Shown here: positions 1-11,723 of the stretch, piece after piece
Layout of the letters: every line of letters begins with the position of its first letter
How positions within the stretch are numbered: position 1 is the stretch's first letter
Origin: Kitagawia praeruptora
Lineage: Eukaryota > Streptophyta > Magnoliopsida > Apiales > Apiaceae
DNA: 64,000 nucleotides
Direction of reading: 5' to 3'
NCBI GenBank assembly: GCA_037693485.1
Contig: CM075354.1
Coordinates: 95,043,001 to 95,107,000 of the forward strand
The notes under the pieces: generated by a model
What the model was told of the DNA's origin: nothing
The model's database searches: none
The model's input: the letters and a program-made list of their open reading frames with translations, nothing else
Position numbers and translations under genes: made by a program

Positions 1-2
1 AA

Positions 3-1643
3 AATACTCAACAACCTTATCAGCAAGCGAAGCCATTCAATCAAGGCTATCAATAGCCTTACGCTCCAAGGACACCATATCTACCTCCGGGATTTCAGCA
101 ACAACAGCCCCAGGCTCATATGGGGCAATCATCTAATGATAAATCAGATGAGGTGTGGATAGTGGTAAAGAACCTACAAGCTGGCCAGAAAATTTTGGAA
201 ACCCAGTTGGGGCAGATTACAAGTGCCTTGGTAAATATGCAACAAGGAACTCTTCCAGGTGATACAATGGGTAATCCAGGCAAGAGGGAGGTCCATGAGC
301 AGGTGAAAGCTGTGACTTTGAGATCCGGAAAAGTCACAAGTGATCCTAAATCAGCAACTGAAGAAGATGAAGATGTTCAGAATCAGCAGGATGAAAAATC
401 TGCAGTGCCAGTAATTGAGAAATCTGATTTAGTTGCTGATCAGCTAGATGGTGAGAAGAGTAAGAAACCTGTTGAAAAGTCTACTCCGGAGCAATCTTCA
501 ATGAATAATCAGATCTATCCACCTCCTCCATTTCCTGGACGTTTGAAGAAAAGTCAAGAGAAACAGTTTCAGAAATTTATGGATGTCTTCAAGAAACTGT
601 CCATTAACATTCCTTTTGTTGAAGCGTTGGAGCAGATGCCGAGATATGCTAAGTTCATGAAGGATATTTTGTCACGGAAGAGAAGGTTGGAAGATTTTGA
701 AACAGTGGCATTGACAGAGGAGTGTAGTGCCGTTCTGCAGCAGAAGTTGCCTCCTAAACTTAAAGATCCAGGAAGTTTCACTATTCCATGCACTATTGGC
801 AACCTTTCATTCAGCAAGTGTTTATGTGATTTGGGAGCTAGTATTAATCTTATGCCCTTATCTGTTTTCAAGCAACTTGGTCTACCGGAGCCAAAGCCAA
901 CTAATATCTCTTTGCAGTTGGCTGATCGATCTATCACATATCCTAAAGGCATTGTGGAGGACGTTTTGGTGAAGGTTGATAAGCTCATATTCCTTGCTGA
1001 TTTTGTGATCTTGGATTTTGAAGAAGATAAGAAGATTCCAATAATCTTGGGAAGACCGTTCTTGGCTACAGGAAAGACTTTGATTGATGTGCAAAAAGGA
1101 GAGCTTACAATGAGGGTGCAAGATCAGAGTGTCACCTTTAATGTGTTCAAGGCAATGAAATTTCTGACAGAGGATGAAGAGTGTTGTAGTGTGGAAATAG
1201 TTGATACGGGTCAGAGAAAGAAGTTTGATCAGTTATTGAGTGAAAAATCTGATACACAAGTGCTAAAGCATCCCATCACTGAATCCATTGATAGTTCTTC
1301 AGTTCGAGATCTTTCGAATGTAAAGCTTGGGAAACTTCCACCACATTTGAGGTATGTCCTTTTGAATAATGAGTTAGTGATTTTTGAAGAAGGGCATGAT
1401 AACGTGTTGCGAAGGTGGAAAGCAGATGATAAGGAAGAAGAAATTTTTGTTCAGCCGGTTGAGTCGGAGAAGCACTTTAGAGGTGTGAAGAAGAAAAAGA
1501 AGAAGATTTGGCTGTTGGGAAATAAAATTAGGTTGAAGTCTGATGAAAGAAATTTGTGGAAAGCAAGCAATCAAGATGTCAACATTCGTATGAGTGGTTT
1601 GTCTGTTGAGGATGGTTCAGTTATTCTTTTGAAACCGCCATGA
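3..1643 (+). pseudogene. gag-pro: gag-protease frame of Athila/Tat retrotransposon (nonsense-mutated)
   Basis: The frame enters from the left edge with a Gln/Pro/Tyr-rich gag linker, hits an in-frame TAG at 54-56 (probably a former CAG Gln codon), then stays open from 120 to 1643 (507 codons from the ATG at 120). Residues 64-71 of that stretch read AVTLRSGK, a signature of Athila/Tat gag. An acidic, Lys/Glu-rich linker follows, then PPPPFPGRLKK. The aspartic protease has DLGAS at about residue 237, where other families have D-S/T-G, and the hydrophobic ILGRPFLAT near residues 309-317. The C-terminus is Lys-rich and unique to this element. The gag capsid lies upstream of the window. The product would serve as virus-like particle protein and its protease. 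The ATG at 120 is internal, not the native start. Confidence 0.85.
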
Positions 1644-1790
1644 GTTGAGGAAGTAACGTCAAGCTATTGACGTTAAAGAAGCGCTTCGTGGGAGGCAACC
1701 CATGCATTAGTGTAGGAAGGAAAAAAAAAATTTGAGTGTTGTGTGAAAAAAAAAAAAAAAAATTGAAAAAAATCGAATTTTGGATGTGTA

Positions 1791-1910
1791 ACGCAGGTTG
1801 CACCTGCGTTTCTGCAATTGGGGCAAATTGCGGCTGTGTAACGCAGGCTGCGCCTGCGTTACTGGAATGGGGGTAGTCTGCGGGGGTTGTGGCGCAGGTT
1901 GCGCCTGCGC
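1791..1910 (+). repeat. Three GC-rich hairpins at exact 50-bp spacing
   Basis: Palindromic cores occur at 1791-1810 (ACGCAGGTTGCACCTGCGTT), 1841-1860 (ACGCAGGCTGCGCCTGCGTT) and 1892-1910 (GCGCAGG...CCTGCGC). They are separated by related spacers containing GGGGCAA or GGGGTAG. Each core can form an 8-9 bp stem. They stand out in an otherwise AT-rich region. Confidence 0.8.
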
Positions 1911-2157
1911 AACTGACAGTGGGGCAATTTGCTCTTCACTCAGGCAGTTGGCGCGTGGAGGTGAATTGATGAAAAAAAAAAAAAATCTCACAGTTTTATT
2001 CTCTGTTCTGTCCGTGAGTTGTGTACTTGTATATAAAAAAAAAAAACTTTTCAACCCCATTCTTTTTATACCCCCATTCTATCTAATTCTTTTCCTATTT
2101 CTATTTCAAAAACCTCCCATCTTTTCTCAAAAATTCTAAACCTATTTCTATTCTAAT

Positions 2158-2199
2158 TCTTACTTATTATTATTATTTTTATTTTTATTCTTATTTATT

Positions 2200-2233
<34 letters not shown>

Positions 2234-2236
2234 TAT

Positions 2237-2300
<64 letters not shown>
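2158..2300. repeat. (TTA/ATT)n microsatellite
   Basis: A long interrupted run of TTA triplets lies in the non-coding region of the gag-pro element. It is low complexity with no evidence of coding. Confidence 0.9.
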
Positions 2301-2303
<3 letters not shown>

Positions 2304-4390
2304 CACACCTATACATACAAATCCAATTCCTCTTCTATTTTATTTAAATCTCTAATAAATTCAATTCTAAAGAGGAATTAATTGCAAGTTCACCTCTTTG
2401 ATTCGTATTGGGTAAATCTTTTTCTCTAATCTTATTTTTATTACGAATTTGTGTTCTTGTCAATTGTGGGTTTTGTAGTATTCAGGCAAGGTGACCAGTC
2501 TATGGAGCTCGTGCGCAATATCCTCCACCAGATTCATTCGAGGAGGGTGACTGCTTCGGTATTCAGGTATGTTTTCTGCTATCCCTTGTATTTACTTCCA
2601 TTCAATGCGGACATTGAATATTTTAAGTTTGGGGGTGGTTTGAGGGATTAGTAGTTGTTGTTGTATTATTTGTTCATGTAGGATTTCATGCTTTGCATCT
2701 TAGTAGTAGTAAATTATGCATTTATGTTCGTGTTATTTACATTTGTTTCATATAGGACATTCTGTTTTTATGTTTGTATACCGTGTGAGTTCATAATAGT
2801 TGCATTTGCACCCATGCTTGATAGGAATTTTGTGTTGTTGACGCTTTTGATTGAGAAGTGATATGCTTTGTTCTTGTGCACACACATACACTAGTAAGTT
2901 GAAGCTAGTAGACTTATTGAATGTTGTAAGTAATTAGAAGGACATGAATATGTGCAAGATGATTTAGTTTGCATGCTTTGAATACAAGTCGGTGCGTTAG
3001 AGAGATTTTTGCTTGGGATTAAGCATGTTTTTCCACCAAGTGAGTTTTGAGCCTTATTGCATATTGCATATTTGCAATTTATTCGTTTGCTTGAGTGTCC
3101 ACGGATTGTTTGCATTGCTAGCAGTTGTTTGAGGTCTTTCTTGAAACGCATGACATTATTTGACGATTAAAATGATAAAGGCATTTAGGAATAACCACAT
3201 ATTTTCCCATATTACCACACCATGTTTACATGATCAATTAGTTAAACCGTTGAGCTTAATCCTATTTTTTCGGTGACATACCACATTACTTGCCTAGACC
3301 TTTTTCTTGTATTGGCCTCACATTAATTTGAACCCACATTGTCAAAGGCTAGTAGAGTGCTTAAGGGAGTAATAAGGTGTGCAAGGAAGGTTTATTGTTG
3401 GTCTTACTTTTGGGGGGAATATTGAAAATTGGGTCTGGTTGTTTGATTGATAGTTGACATATGTAATAAATTATGGGATCATTGTTATTGTTTATATTAT
3501 TGTTTGTGTTCTATTTAGCTCTCGAAAAAAAAAAGAAAAAAAAATGAAAAAAATAGAAGAAAAAACAAAAGAAAAAAAAGAAAAAAGAAAAAAGAATATA
3601 TATTATGAGAGCATGTTTGTTTTTGTTATGATCCTATTTCAGTCGACTAGTCGAGAGTTTGTAAAAATTATGTGGGGGGGAAATAGGGTGTTGTGTATGA
3701 TTTATTATGGTACTTACTAGCTTTTGACACTACACCTGTTTTGGCTTATTTGACATACCTTGTCCCTAGCCCCGTTACAACCCAATTAAAGACCTTTTGA
3801 TTATCGTCATTGATGTATGTTGTGTTAAGAGTTAGATTGATACCAAATGTCAAGCGTGTTTATGATTTTGTTGGAATTGAGTGATACACTTACCCTTGTT
3901 CTTGAGTGAATATTCTTTTGTGAGTGGATTGTGAGTGTTTGCTTGTTCTTGCGTATGAGATCCCGAGTGTTGTCTCAAAGATGTGCTCTTGTAGGCTTAG
4001 CATGTTTACTAACTTATTCTTACACTTGACATGGGCTTGTGAGAACTTATGCATGTTCATTGAGTAGACTATGTGAATACTTGCACTTTCGACACCAAGA
4101 CATTGCGTATTTACTTTGATTCTTAAGTTGATATGGCATGAGAGGATTTGAAGGTATGGTAGTAGTAGATTAATTGTATTTTCATTTAGTTGCATTCATG
4201 CATTGCATTGCATTGGATTTTGTGGGTACATTCGCTATAGGCCCTCACGAGACCTTACTCGTCCACTAGGGCTGCCTAGGGGTTTAAAGGGCTTGTTGCA
4301 TATGCCAAATGCAACCGTGATCACCTACAGAAGTGGTACTAGTTAGTTAGTTAGTTGTAATTGTTTATGCTTGAGGACAAGCATCGGTTT

Positions 4391-4403
4391 AAGTTTGGGG
4401 GTG
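4391..4403 (+). other. Polypurine tract of the gag-pro element
   Basis: AAGTTTGGGGGTG immediately precedes the TG of the LTR. It follows GCTTGAGGACAAGC, a phrase usual before the 3' LTR in this group. It would prime plus-strand DNA synthesis. Confidence 0.7.
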
Positions 4404-5900
4404 TGATAAGTGGAGTTATATCCACTTGGAACATTCTAAATCGGCTTAAATTGATTGTCTTGGGCTCAAGTTTCTTGTAGTTTTGATGTGTTTTGTTTAG
4501 TTGTGCAGATTTACAAAGATGTTGATTATGGTGGATGTTTTTGTCGTTTTTGGAGATTTAATTTATTAAAATTCGGATTTATTGGGCTGCACGCGTGAGA
4601 TTCACTGTTTGGGCCATATCTTGAGTTCTATAAGTCTGTTTTCAGCCCGTAAGCAGTCCACGCGAAGATAACGAGATTCTCTATCATTCTAAGGTGGTCC
4701 AGAGGCCCAATTGCGTCTGGAACGGCTCTGGAAAACAGAAGAAAAGTCAGCTACGAATTTCCCTTTAAAACAGAATCAGTTTAGGAAACGTATCTTGCAG
4801 AAATTCTATTATAATTCTGTTTTGGTATTTTCTTGCTGGGCAAGACTTTTAGAGCCTATTTAAACACATCCTACCATTGTAATAGATATACACATTATCA
4901 TAGTTTTATTATTGTAACCAGCTTAGATCTGCAAGGGAGAAAAGGAGAGAAGGGTTCAACGCTCGTGACAAGCAACGGATCTAGATCTACTTCATCCTTT
5001 GTGTTACTTTGGATTATAGATTTGTTTTCTCAACTCTTTGTTTATTTAATATTATTTCTTTTATTCATATCTTGTTATTTATCATGTTTTCATCAAATCC
5101 CATGACGATGAACGGTTCAATTATGAGCTAATCGTTGTCATGGGATTCTAACGGAGTTATTTATGGAACTTAGTATCTTGATGCTTTAAAGATCTGTGTG
5201 TGGTGTATATCTGATATCCTCGTATGGTTAATCTTAATGCTTTTAGATGCGTAGCTAACATATAAATTGAATTGTTAATCTCTTGTGAAGTGAAAGTGGA
5301 TCTTGAGATTTAGAACATGCCATGCTAGCATAGGTTCATAATTGTTAATCAATATGATTCCTGGTGTGAGATGAAAATACTTATACTGCCCTATGTGATC
5401 ATTATGGATAACTTGTTCTTCAACCGTTATGTTTTCAAATTCTATAGACATATAGGGTCTAAGCATAATTGGTGTCTATTCATCTTCTATCTCTTTTGTG
5501 GATGTATGTTTAGTTTGGTATGCGTATGCTGACAGGTAGCGTATACTTGTTTCGTGTTATCCGATCAGATATCAAAATCATTGCACATAGTGATTAAAGG
5601 CGTCAGATCTAAGGGAAGTATTTAATGAAGTTAGAGTCCCATGTTTTTATTCTCATAAGTAACTCGATTTCTATTCTTATTAGTTAATTTATTTCTTAGT
5701 TTTATAATTTGCATCTTAGTTTAATTTAGTAGTTAATAAAAATCCAATTTGTTATTTGTCTTAGCAATGGATAAAAACCATACATCGGTGCATAGGTACA
5801 TTAATTGAATTGAACACCATTCTAGATCTCTGTGGGAACGAACTTGATTTAATCATATATTACTTGTGACAACGTGCGCTTGCGTGATTTTGCATAACAG
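4404..5900 (+). repeat. 3' LTR of the gag-pro element (about 1.5 kb)
   Basis: It begins TGATAAGTGGAGTTATATCC, containing the inverted repeat AAGTGGA...TCCACTT, and ends TTTTGCATAACA. The TG...CA ends and the PPT directly upstream support these limits. The 3' boundary is inferred from one copy only. Confidence 0.65.
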
Positions 5901-7306
5901 AACTCTTATTATATGTCCCATGGCATTGCTAGGCGAGTGGAAGGTTAGCTGCATCACTAGTTTGTGGTTCGAGTAAAAGTGGTCTTTGCATTTTTCTGTC
6001 ATGTTGAGTTTCACTGGTTTGTTTTTAATTGTACCATTTTGCTTTTTGTGATGTGCTACTTCTTTTTTCATGTTTATAATATATTGAATTGTTCTTATTA
6101 ATATACCCAGGATGAGCTTATTACCAATTCCAAGCCAGAAAGTATTTCCGTATCTGTTCACTAAGGTGGTAAAAAAAGTAATGTAGGTTATCTTATCTTT
6201 GGGCTTTCTCTTTTTAATCTTCTTACTATATATGTGGCAGTAATAGTTGCTTGCTTCTACATTCATTTAATGACAACGAGGCTGATTTTCTGGTAATTCT
6301 TTACGTATAATTTTTTTAACTCCTTTTTTATCAACTTATTTAAAATGGAAATGTCTAATTTATTATACTCCTGTAGCATAATAAGCATCTTTCTTCAATT
6401 TTGAAGGAAGCACATGGACAGAGTATAACATGTTTAACTCATCGCCTTTAATGGATTAAGTTTGAGATTATGTTGTTGTGTCAATAGATTTCTGAAAATT
6501 CTTATTCAGTAGTTTGGACTAGGAATAAGGCAAAGATCGAACCAAGTTCAATGTGGGATTGACTCTGTTTTAGCCCAGTATGATTTTAAGATATTTCTAG
6601 TATCACATTATATCCTCTTGCATGGCTAAATAAGTCGTATATGATTATATTCAATTTATATATTTAGTCCTGAAGATAATTTTTCAGGTCATCTTATGCT
6701 CTTCACTCTGGAAATTTTACCAAAAAATGAGCACATTACCATTTTAAATTAATTGATAAACATATAAAGATAAGTTAAAAATAGATTGCCATAATGACTT
6801 TATTACATTTTCCTCTTTTTCAAACGAGAAGTTAAAGAGGAGTATATAACGTGATTTTTTTTACTTTTTTTAAGTGAAAATGTAAATGTATCAGGTGTTT
6901 CCTCATACTTGAAAGTATGTTGTTTGTAGTGAAGTGTGAATAGTCACTAATTAATGGGTTCAATAGGAATTATTCTTTTGTATGCTCTACTATTGACATT
7001 GCCTTTTTTTTATCTGTATTTTTTCCTGATTTTCTTTTTGTTAATCAGGAACTCAATAAGTTCATTAACCACTGCAATGAGGTAAAACAGCCACATCTGT
7101 TACCAAGGAAGGCGGACAGTTGAGTATTGTCAAAGAACGGTTCTCAAAGAAATAGTCATAGACAACACTAGTGAAATTTGGTAACAATAACACTGGAGTG
7201 TTCTTTTCTTTTCCTTCCTGTTTTCCTCATTTGTTTTGTGATTGTAATTTACATGTTTATGGTTAGATTTCTTACAAAGAAAGCGTCACTTCTGAATTTT
7301 TAACAG
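5901..7306. other. AT-rich unassigned sequence upstream of the RAD5B-like exon
   Basis: No recognisable exon, repeat terminus or long ORF is seen. By position it is probably intron or degraded upstream gene sequence of the RAD5B-like locus. A short frame near 7047-7078 (ELNKFINHCNE) could not be assigned. Confidence 0.4.
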
Positions 7307-7419
7307 GTTCAATTTGACCAATTTGTGGTGCAAGAAAAAGTTCTTCATAACTATGCAAATATTCTTGAGTTGCTACTTCGTTTGAGGCAGTGTTGCAACC
7401 ACCCATTTCTTATTATGAG
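7307..7419 (+). pseudogene. RAD5B-like SNF2 ATPase/RING gene, helicase-region exon
   Basis: Flanked by acceptor TAACAG and donor GTGGGA, this 113-bp exon encodes VQFDQFVVQEKVLHNYANIL...LRQCCNHPFLIM. This is the conserved stretch between the two helicase lobes of plant RAD5/SMARCA3-like proteins, which act in error-free post-replication repair. It ends with two bases (AG) of a split codon. The exon at 33246 supplies C, giving Ser and the family sequence SRGDS. This exon is itself open. The locus is a pseudogene because the next exon has stops and a deletion and upstream exons are missing from the window. A Helitron starts 56 bp downstream within the intron. Confidence 0.85.
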
Positions 7420-7474
7420 GTGGGAATTAAGATAAAAAAATCCAAATTTATTAGGACAAAAAATATATATTCAA

Positions 7475-8730
7475 TCTATACTTCTATATAAAGTAAAATC
7501 TCGGGAGCCTGACGTGGCAGGCCTAGACTTCCTCCAAACCATGTTCTCTCATTTTACAGCTTTCTCCCATTTTGGGCTATTTTTTTTTAAAAAAACGATC
7601 GATGTGTGGACTTTTGAGCACTCAAATTCAATTGAACTCCCGAATTGGGCCTTACATCTCTCACAAACCGTATATAGATATATTACTACGATTATATACG
7701 CCTTCTTGCCTACCCTAAAGTTAATTTAATATGGATTTAGAGACCTTTTCCGGTTAAGTACCTTGGTAACCGAAAACCCATCGGCTACTCTCCAATTAGG
7801 TATATATATTCGCAGCCGGTGACAATGGTACAGATCGACGGGTTATTGAAAAAGGTGCATTTTCATTTTTTTGTTTTGGGTTCCTAATTTTTTTCATGTT
7901 GATTTAAGCGTTTTCCATGATTTGTGGTCAATTTCTATCCTTTTTGTGCTCAAATTCTCATTATATGTATATGTATATTTGTATGTATATGTGTTTGTTC
8001 TGTTGCTTATTTTGTATGGTTTGCTGTGGGTTTAGTATTAAATTTTGCACAGTTCCAACTTTCAAGTACTTGTGTATTTATTTAATTTGATAGAATTGTT
8101 AGTTTGATGTGGGTTTAGTGTTAAATTTTGCAAGTTCCAACTTTGGAATACTTGTGTGTGCATTTAATTTAACAGAATTGTTAGAGATTAGATATAGTTG
8201 AATTTGCATAAATAGAAATTTTTGCGCCTCAAGCTTTTAAATTCCCATTAGTGATATACTGATATTCGTGTTATTTATTCAAGTCACTTACTTTTACTTT
8301 TGAATGCTTGAAATATATTGTTCTGTTGATCCAGCGATCTAGATTGAGATTAGCCTGAGAGACATAAGCTTCCATTTTCAATTTATAGCTGGTCTGGCCG
8401 ATATGGTGGATAATTTAGTTTGGGCATGGAGGTTAAATGTTAGAATAGTGTATTAAAGAGGGTAGATTTTTATGTATTGGTATCATTCCTTCAGCTCTTT
8501 TTTGTTTATATTGTAGATGTTAGAATTTGGATGAACTGGTTTAACGATGTATGCCAATTTGATTATTCATATTTTTGGATGTTGACTTCAATTCTTCTTG
8601 TAATATATGCTATTTTGATATGTTCGTTTGGAAATTTTGTGTATTAATCGTGGGTATTTGTGAATGATCTTTAGTTCTTTATATGGGGGTTGGTTTGCTG
8701 GTGGCTAACTTATTCTATGCTGGTACAGAT
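7475..8730 (+). promoter_or_regulatory. Helitron left end and 5' leader of the RPA-like gene
   Basis: After the Helitron terminus there is GGGAGCCTGACGTGGCAGG, a phrase often seen just inside plant Helitron ends, then T-rich non-coding sequence. An acceptor (GGTACAG) lies two bases before the ATG at 8731, which suggests an intron in the 5' leader. Promoter elements were not individually identified. Confidence 0.5.
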
Positions 8731-9403
8731 ATGGCATTCAGTTACCTTTCTGATTTGAAGGGCGATGCTGAGAATTGGATGATAAGGGTGCGCATTTGCA
8801 GAATGTGGGAGTCTATCAGTTCGAATGACAAAAGTTTGCTTAGCTTGGATATGATACTTATTGACGAAAAGGTGCGTACTTTTTCACTCTCCTATTTCGG
8901 GACCTAAGCTTTTACGTTGGTCTTCCATTGAGTTTGTGTCATTTCGTTTTGGTTCTAGGAGAATCTTATGCATGCTGCTGTTCGTAAACATTTGGTATCT
9001 CGCTTTCAAGCCCCTGTGACCGAAGGCTTGGTCTACAATCTCAGAAATGTAAAGATTGCCGTAAATATTTACCCATATAGGCCTCTTGCAAGCAATCTAA
9101 GACTACTTATCCTCGTAACAACTAATGTTGAGGCATTGGGTGAGGACATTGCATGCATTCCAAGGTATGGCTTCCAATTTGTGAACCAGGCTGCACTTCG
9201 AAGCCGCACCGATGATGTTACGACTCTCTCAGGTATCTTTAATAAAGTTTGATTCGCACATATGGTATAGGATTATATAGGGTTTAAAGAAAATTCTATA
9301 ATTTTGATGTTGTAGATATTGTGGGTTTCTTTTGCGGTTTTGGAGAAGTTGAAGTTGTCGGGGCCGACTTCCAAAAAAGGGACATCCGGATTTTCACAGA
9401 TTA
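8731..9403 (+). CDS. RPA1-like exons 1-3 (N-terminal OB fold)
   Basis: Exon 1 (8731-8871) is MAFSYLSDLKGDAENW...LDMILIDEK, with donor GTGCGT. Exon 2 (8959-9232) begins ENLMHAAVRKHLVSRF and contains VYNLRNVKIAVN..YRPL and IPRYGFQFV. Exon 3 (9316-9403) is DIVGFFCGFGEVEVVGADFQ followed by KRDIRIFTD, with donor GTAAGT. All three are open and join in frame through the split codon G|AT. ATG 8731 is chosen because it starts the family N-terminus. An upstream in-frame ATG at 8683 would add intron-like sequence. Confidence 0.85.
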
Positions 9404-10179
9404 GTAAGTGTTTATTTAGAATATCCAGTAGAATTATTGGTTCGCTTGATGCGTTACTACATCACTGCGCCTAAAGTTTTCCCCCAAACCAATATTTATG
9501 CAAGGCATTTAGTGACTTATGCATGTTGAGCTTTTTTATCTTTATGTTAATTACATGTGCTGAGATTTTAATAAGTTTTTTGAACTTTGTGTTTAATAGA
9601 TATTTGTAGAACGTATTAGGGCAATATGTAAGATTATCTTTTATACAAGTTTTCGGCCCCAATGTGTTCTAAATCTGGATAAGTAGGAATTACCTTTGCT
9701 TACAGTCTGGGGAACCTTGGTAGCCCTAAGGAATATCATTTCAAAAGTTTCAATGTTTAATGTGTACTTGTAGAATCAACTCACTCAAAATAAAAAATTA
9801 GGATAGCTTGTACTTTAATCCTCAGAAATCAAAACTACCTCTGCTTACCATCTCAGTCATTTCTTTGTGGTCTCACCAGTAAAATTTGATTTATTATCAC
9901 ATTAATTGTAGGAGATATATTGTAACAGCCCCAAATCCGGGGTCAGGGATTTAGAGTAGTCACGATCCATTGACTTCCTTGCCTTACCTGTATTACTCAC
10001 AGTGTACACAATTCAACAGCTTATGACCCCACAATATATATCTCTCATACACACACACACACAGGTTAGAGTCTCAGAAATGACACAATGCAACAACTGC
10101 GGAATAAATAACTTTTATTACAATACCCAAATGTCTTTTGAATTTGTTACTGATACAACTTCTAAGAAATGGTACATCA

Positions 10180-11710
10180 TGTTAGTGTAGGTGCCCTAGA
10201 GGCAATACATTGTTTATTTTGATAAACCTTTATGTCATTTGATTATTTAATAAATGTATTTATTATGACTTTAATTACTGCGATATATTTGTTAGCATAA
10301 TAAATGTCCTTAGAATAATGATACACATTATATAGTTTAAGTATTTAACTTGAACTTGAGATTATATAATATATCATATTCTTAAAGGTCCCTAGTCGAG
10401 TATTATTATATAGGACAATAATAATACATAAATAGACTAGTATGTTGTTGACTGATAACCACATCTCATTGGTTATAAGTATGGAGATACTAAAGTCAAA
10501 ACATAGGTACATGTAAGGGTACATGGCACTGGACAGACCCACCGTGAGATTCTTCATGTTAATAAAGTCATAAGAAAGACTCACAGTGGTAATGGTGTAA
10601 TGATCCTTTGACTTGAGATCATTATATTTCTATACGAGGATAATATACTTTGACTACATTAAAAGTTACCTTTGACCGGGTGATGATAAAAGTGGACATC
10701 GGGTATATTGTGAATCGTATGAGAAATATGAATGATAGATAAAGGATTTAACCCTCCTATCAGATAGGAGAGATATTATTGGCCTCTTGATTGAGTGAGA
10801 CTATAAAATGCATGGTCGTGCTCAAATAGTGATTTGTTTTAATAGTCTACTCATGGATCAAGTAAACCCGGATTAAATTATGAAGAGGATGACATGAAAC
10901 ATGCCTCGAGTTTAATCTATAATATTTGGTTAAAGGGATTATATTACACGGGAACATTAATCACAAAAGGTTTTATCGAATCACGATTTAATTATTATTT
11001 AATTGGGTAGCAATGATGTATTACTAGATGCCGCTCATTGTTTATAATTTTATTAGAGAATAAAATTATTGCCAATTAAATGATAGCCTACAGGGTCACA
11101 CACATAGAACATTTTAAGGAAGAATTAATTTAAATTATGAATTTAAATTAATTAAATGATTAGTTGTATTTTATTATATTAATTAAGTGGGAATTAATTA
11201 AGATATAATAAAATACAAATGAGATATGATTTTAATAATTAAGTATGACTTAATTATTATTTATTTAAATAATAGGATTTGATTCTATTATTTAATTAAT
11301 CAAACTTGGGCTAGGTTTTTAGTTGGGCTTTTACCTTACACTATCATATAAATATATGATGAGAGGTAAAGAAGGTAATTAATTTTGTATGACAAAAATA
11401 ATCCCCAGCCGCTTGAACCAAAACCTAAAAAGAAGATCTCATATTTTCATTGGAGGCTAGTACCTCCTTTCCAATCAAGAATCGTTCTTGGAGTGTTCGC
11501 GTGGATACCGTAGAGGAGGCTTCGAAGAGGAGCACTCAACGATCGTGAAAGCTTGGATCTCCATTAGACATACAATCGTAAAGCTTCTTTAAGGTAAATC
11601 ATCAATCTCCGAATTAAATATCATGTTTTTACATGGATCCTGCGGTAGGGTTTCGATAATTATTATTTTTGTTTTAATTTTCCGCTGCGTTTGATGCTCG
11701 AAACCCTTCA
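10180..11710 (+). repeat. 5' LTR of the copia element (1531 bp)
   Basis: It runs from TGTTAGTGTAGGTGCCCTAG to CTCGAAACCCTTCA, directly before the primer site. The first 587 bp recur at 17178-17764. A related copy is present in reverse at 27090-28505. Confidence 0.88.
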
Positions 11711-11711
11711 A

Positions 11712-11723
11712 TGGCATCAGAGC
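11712..11723 (+). other. Primer binding site of the copia element (tRNA-Met type)
   Basis: TGGCATCAGAGC follows the LTR. It matches the initiator-tRNA-Met primer site TGGTATCAGAGC except for one base. It would prime minus-strand DNA synthesis. Confidence 0.75.

Larger units (their letters stand above)
1644..4390 (+). other. Non-coding internal region of the gag-pro element (pol absent)
   Basis: Autonomous relatives carry pol here, but only short unsupported frames are present. Just after the stop is the phrase AAGCGCTTCGTGGGAGGCAA, which resembles the post-gag spacer of related plant elements. Then come poly-A-rich stretches, three GC-rich hairpin repeats, a TTA microsatellite, an internal copy of the PPT-like phrase AAGTTTGGGGGTG near 2628, an A-rich tract near 3523-3600, and a second TTTAAGTTTGGGGGTG just before the LTR. 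Confidence 0.7.
1..5900 (+). mobile_element. Ty3/gypsy element (Athila/Tat type), 3' portion, gag-protease only
   Basis: The order read on the plus strand is gag C-terminus with protease (to 1643), about 2.7 kb without coding potential, a polypurine tract at 4391-4403, and a 3' LTR at 4404-5900. The gag motif AVTLRSGK and a DLGAS-type protease are typical of plant Athila/Tat elements. No reverse transcriptase, RNase H or integrase frame exists between the protease stop and the LTR, so this copy looks non-autonomous. The 5' LTR and primer site lie outside the window, so target duplication and LTR divergence cannot be assessed. Confidence 0.85.

Noticed and set aside
569..1121. Minus-strand frames of 79-139 residues
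   Set aside because: They are shadows of the gag-protease frame.
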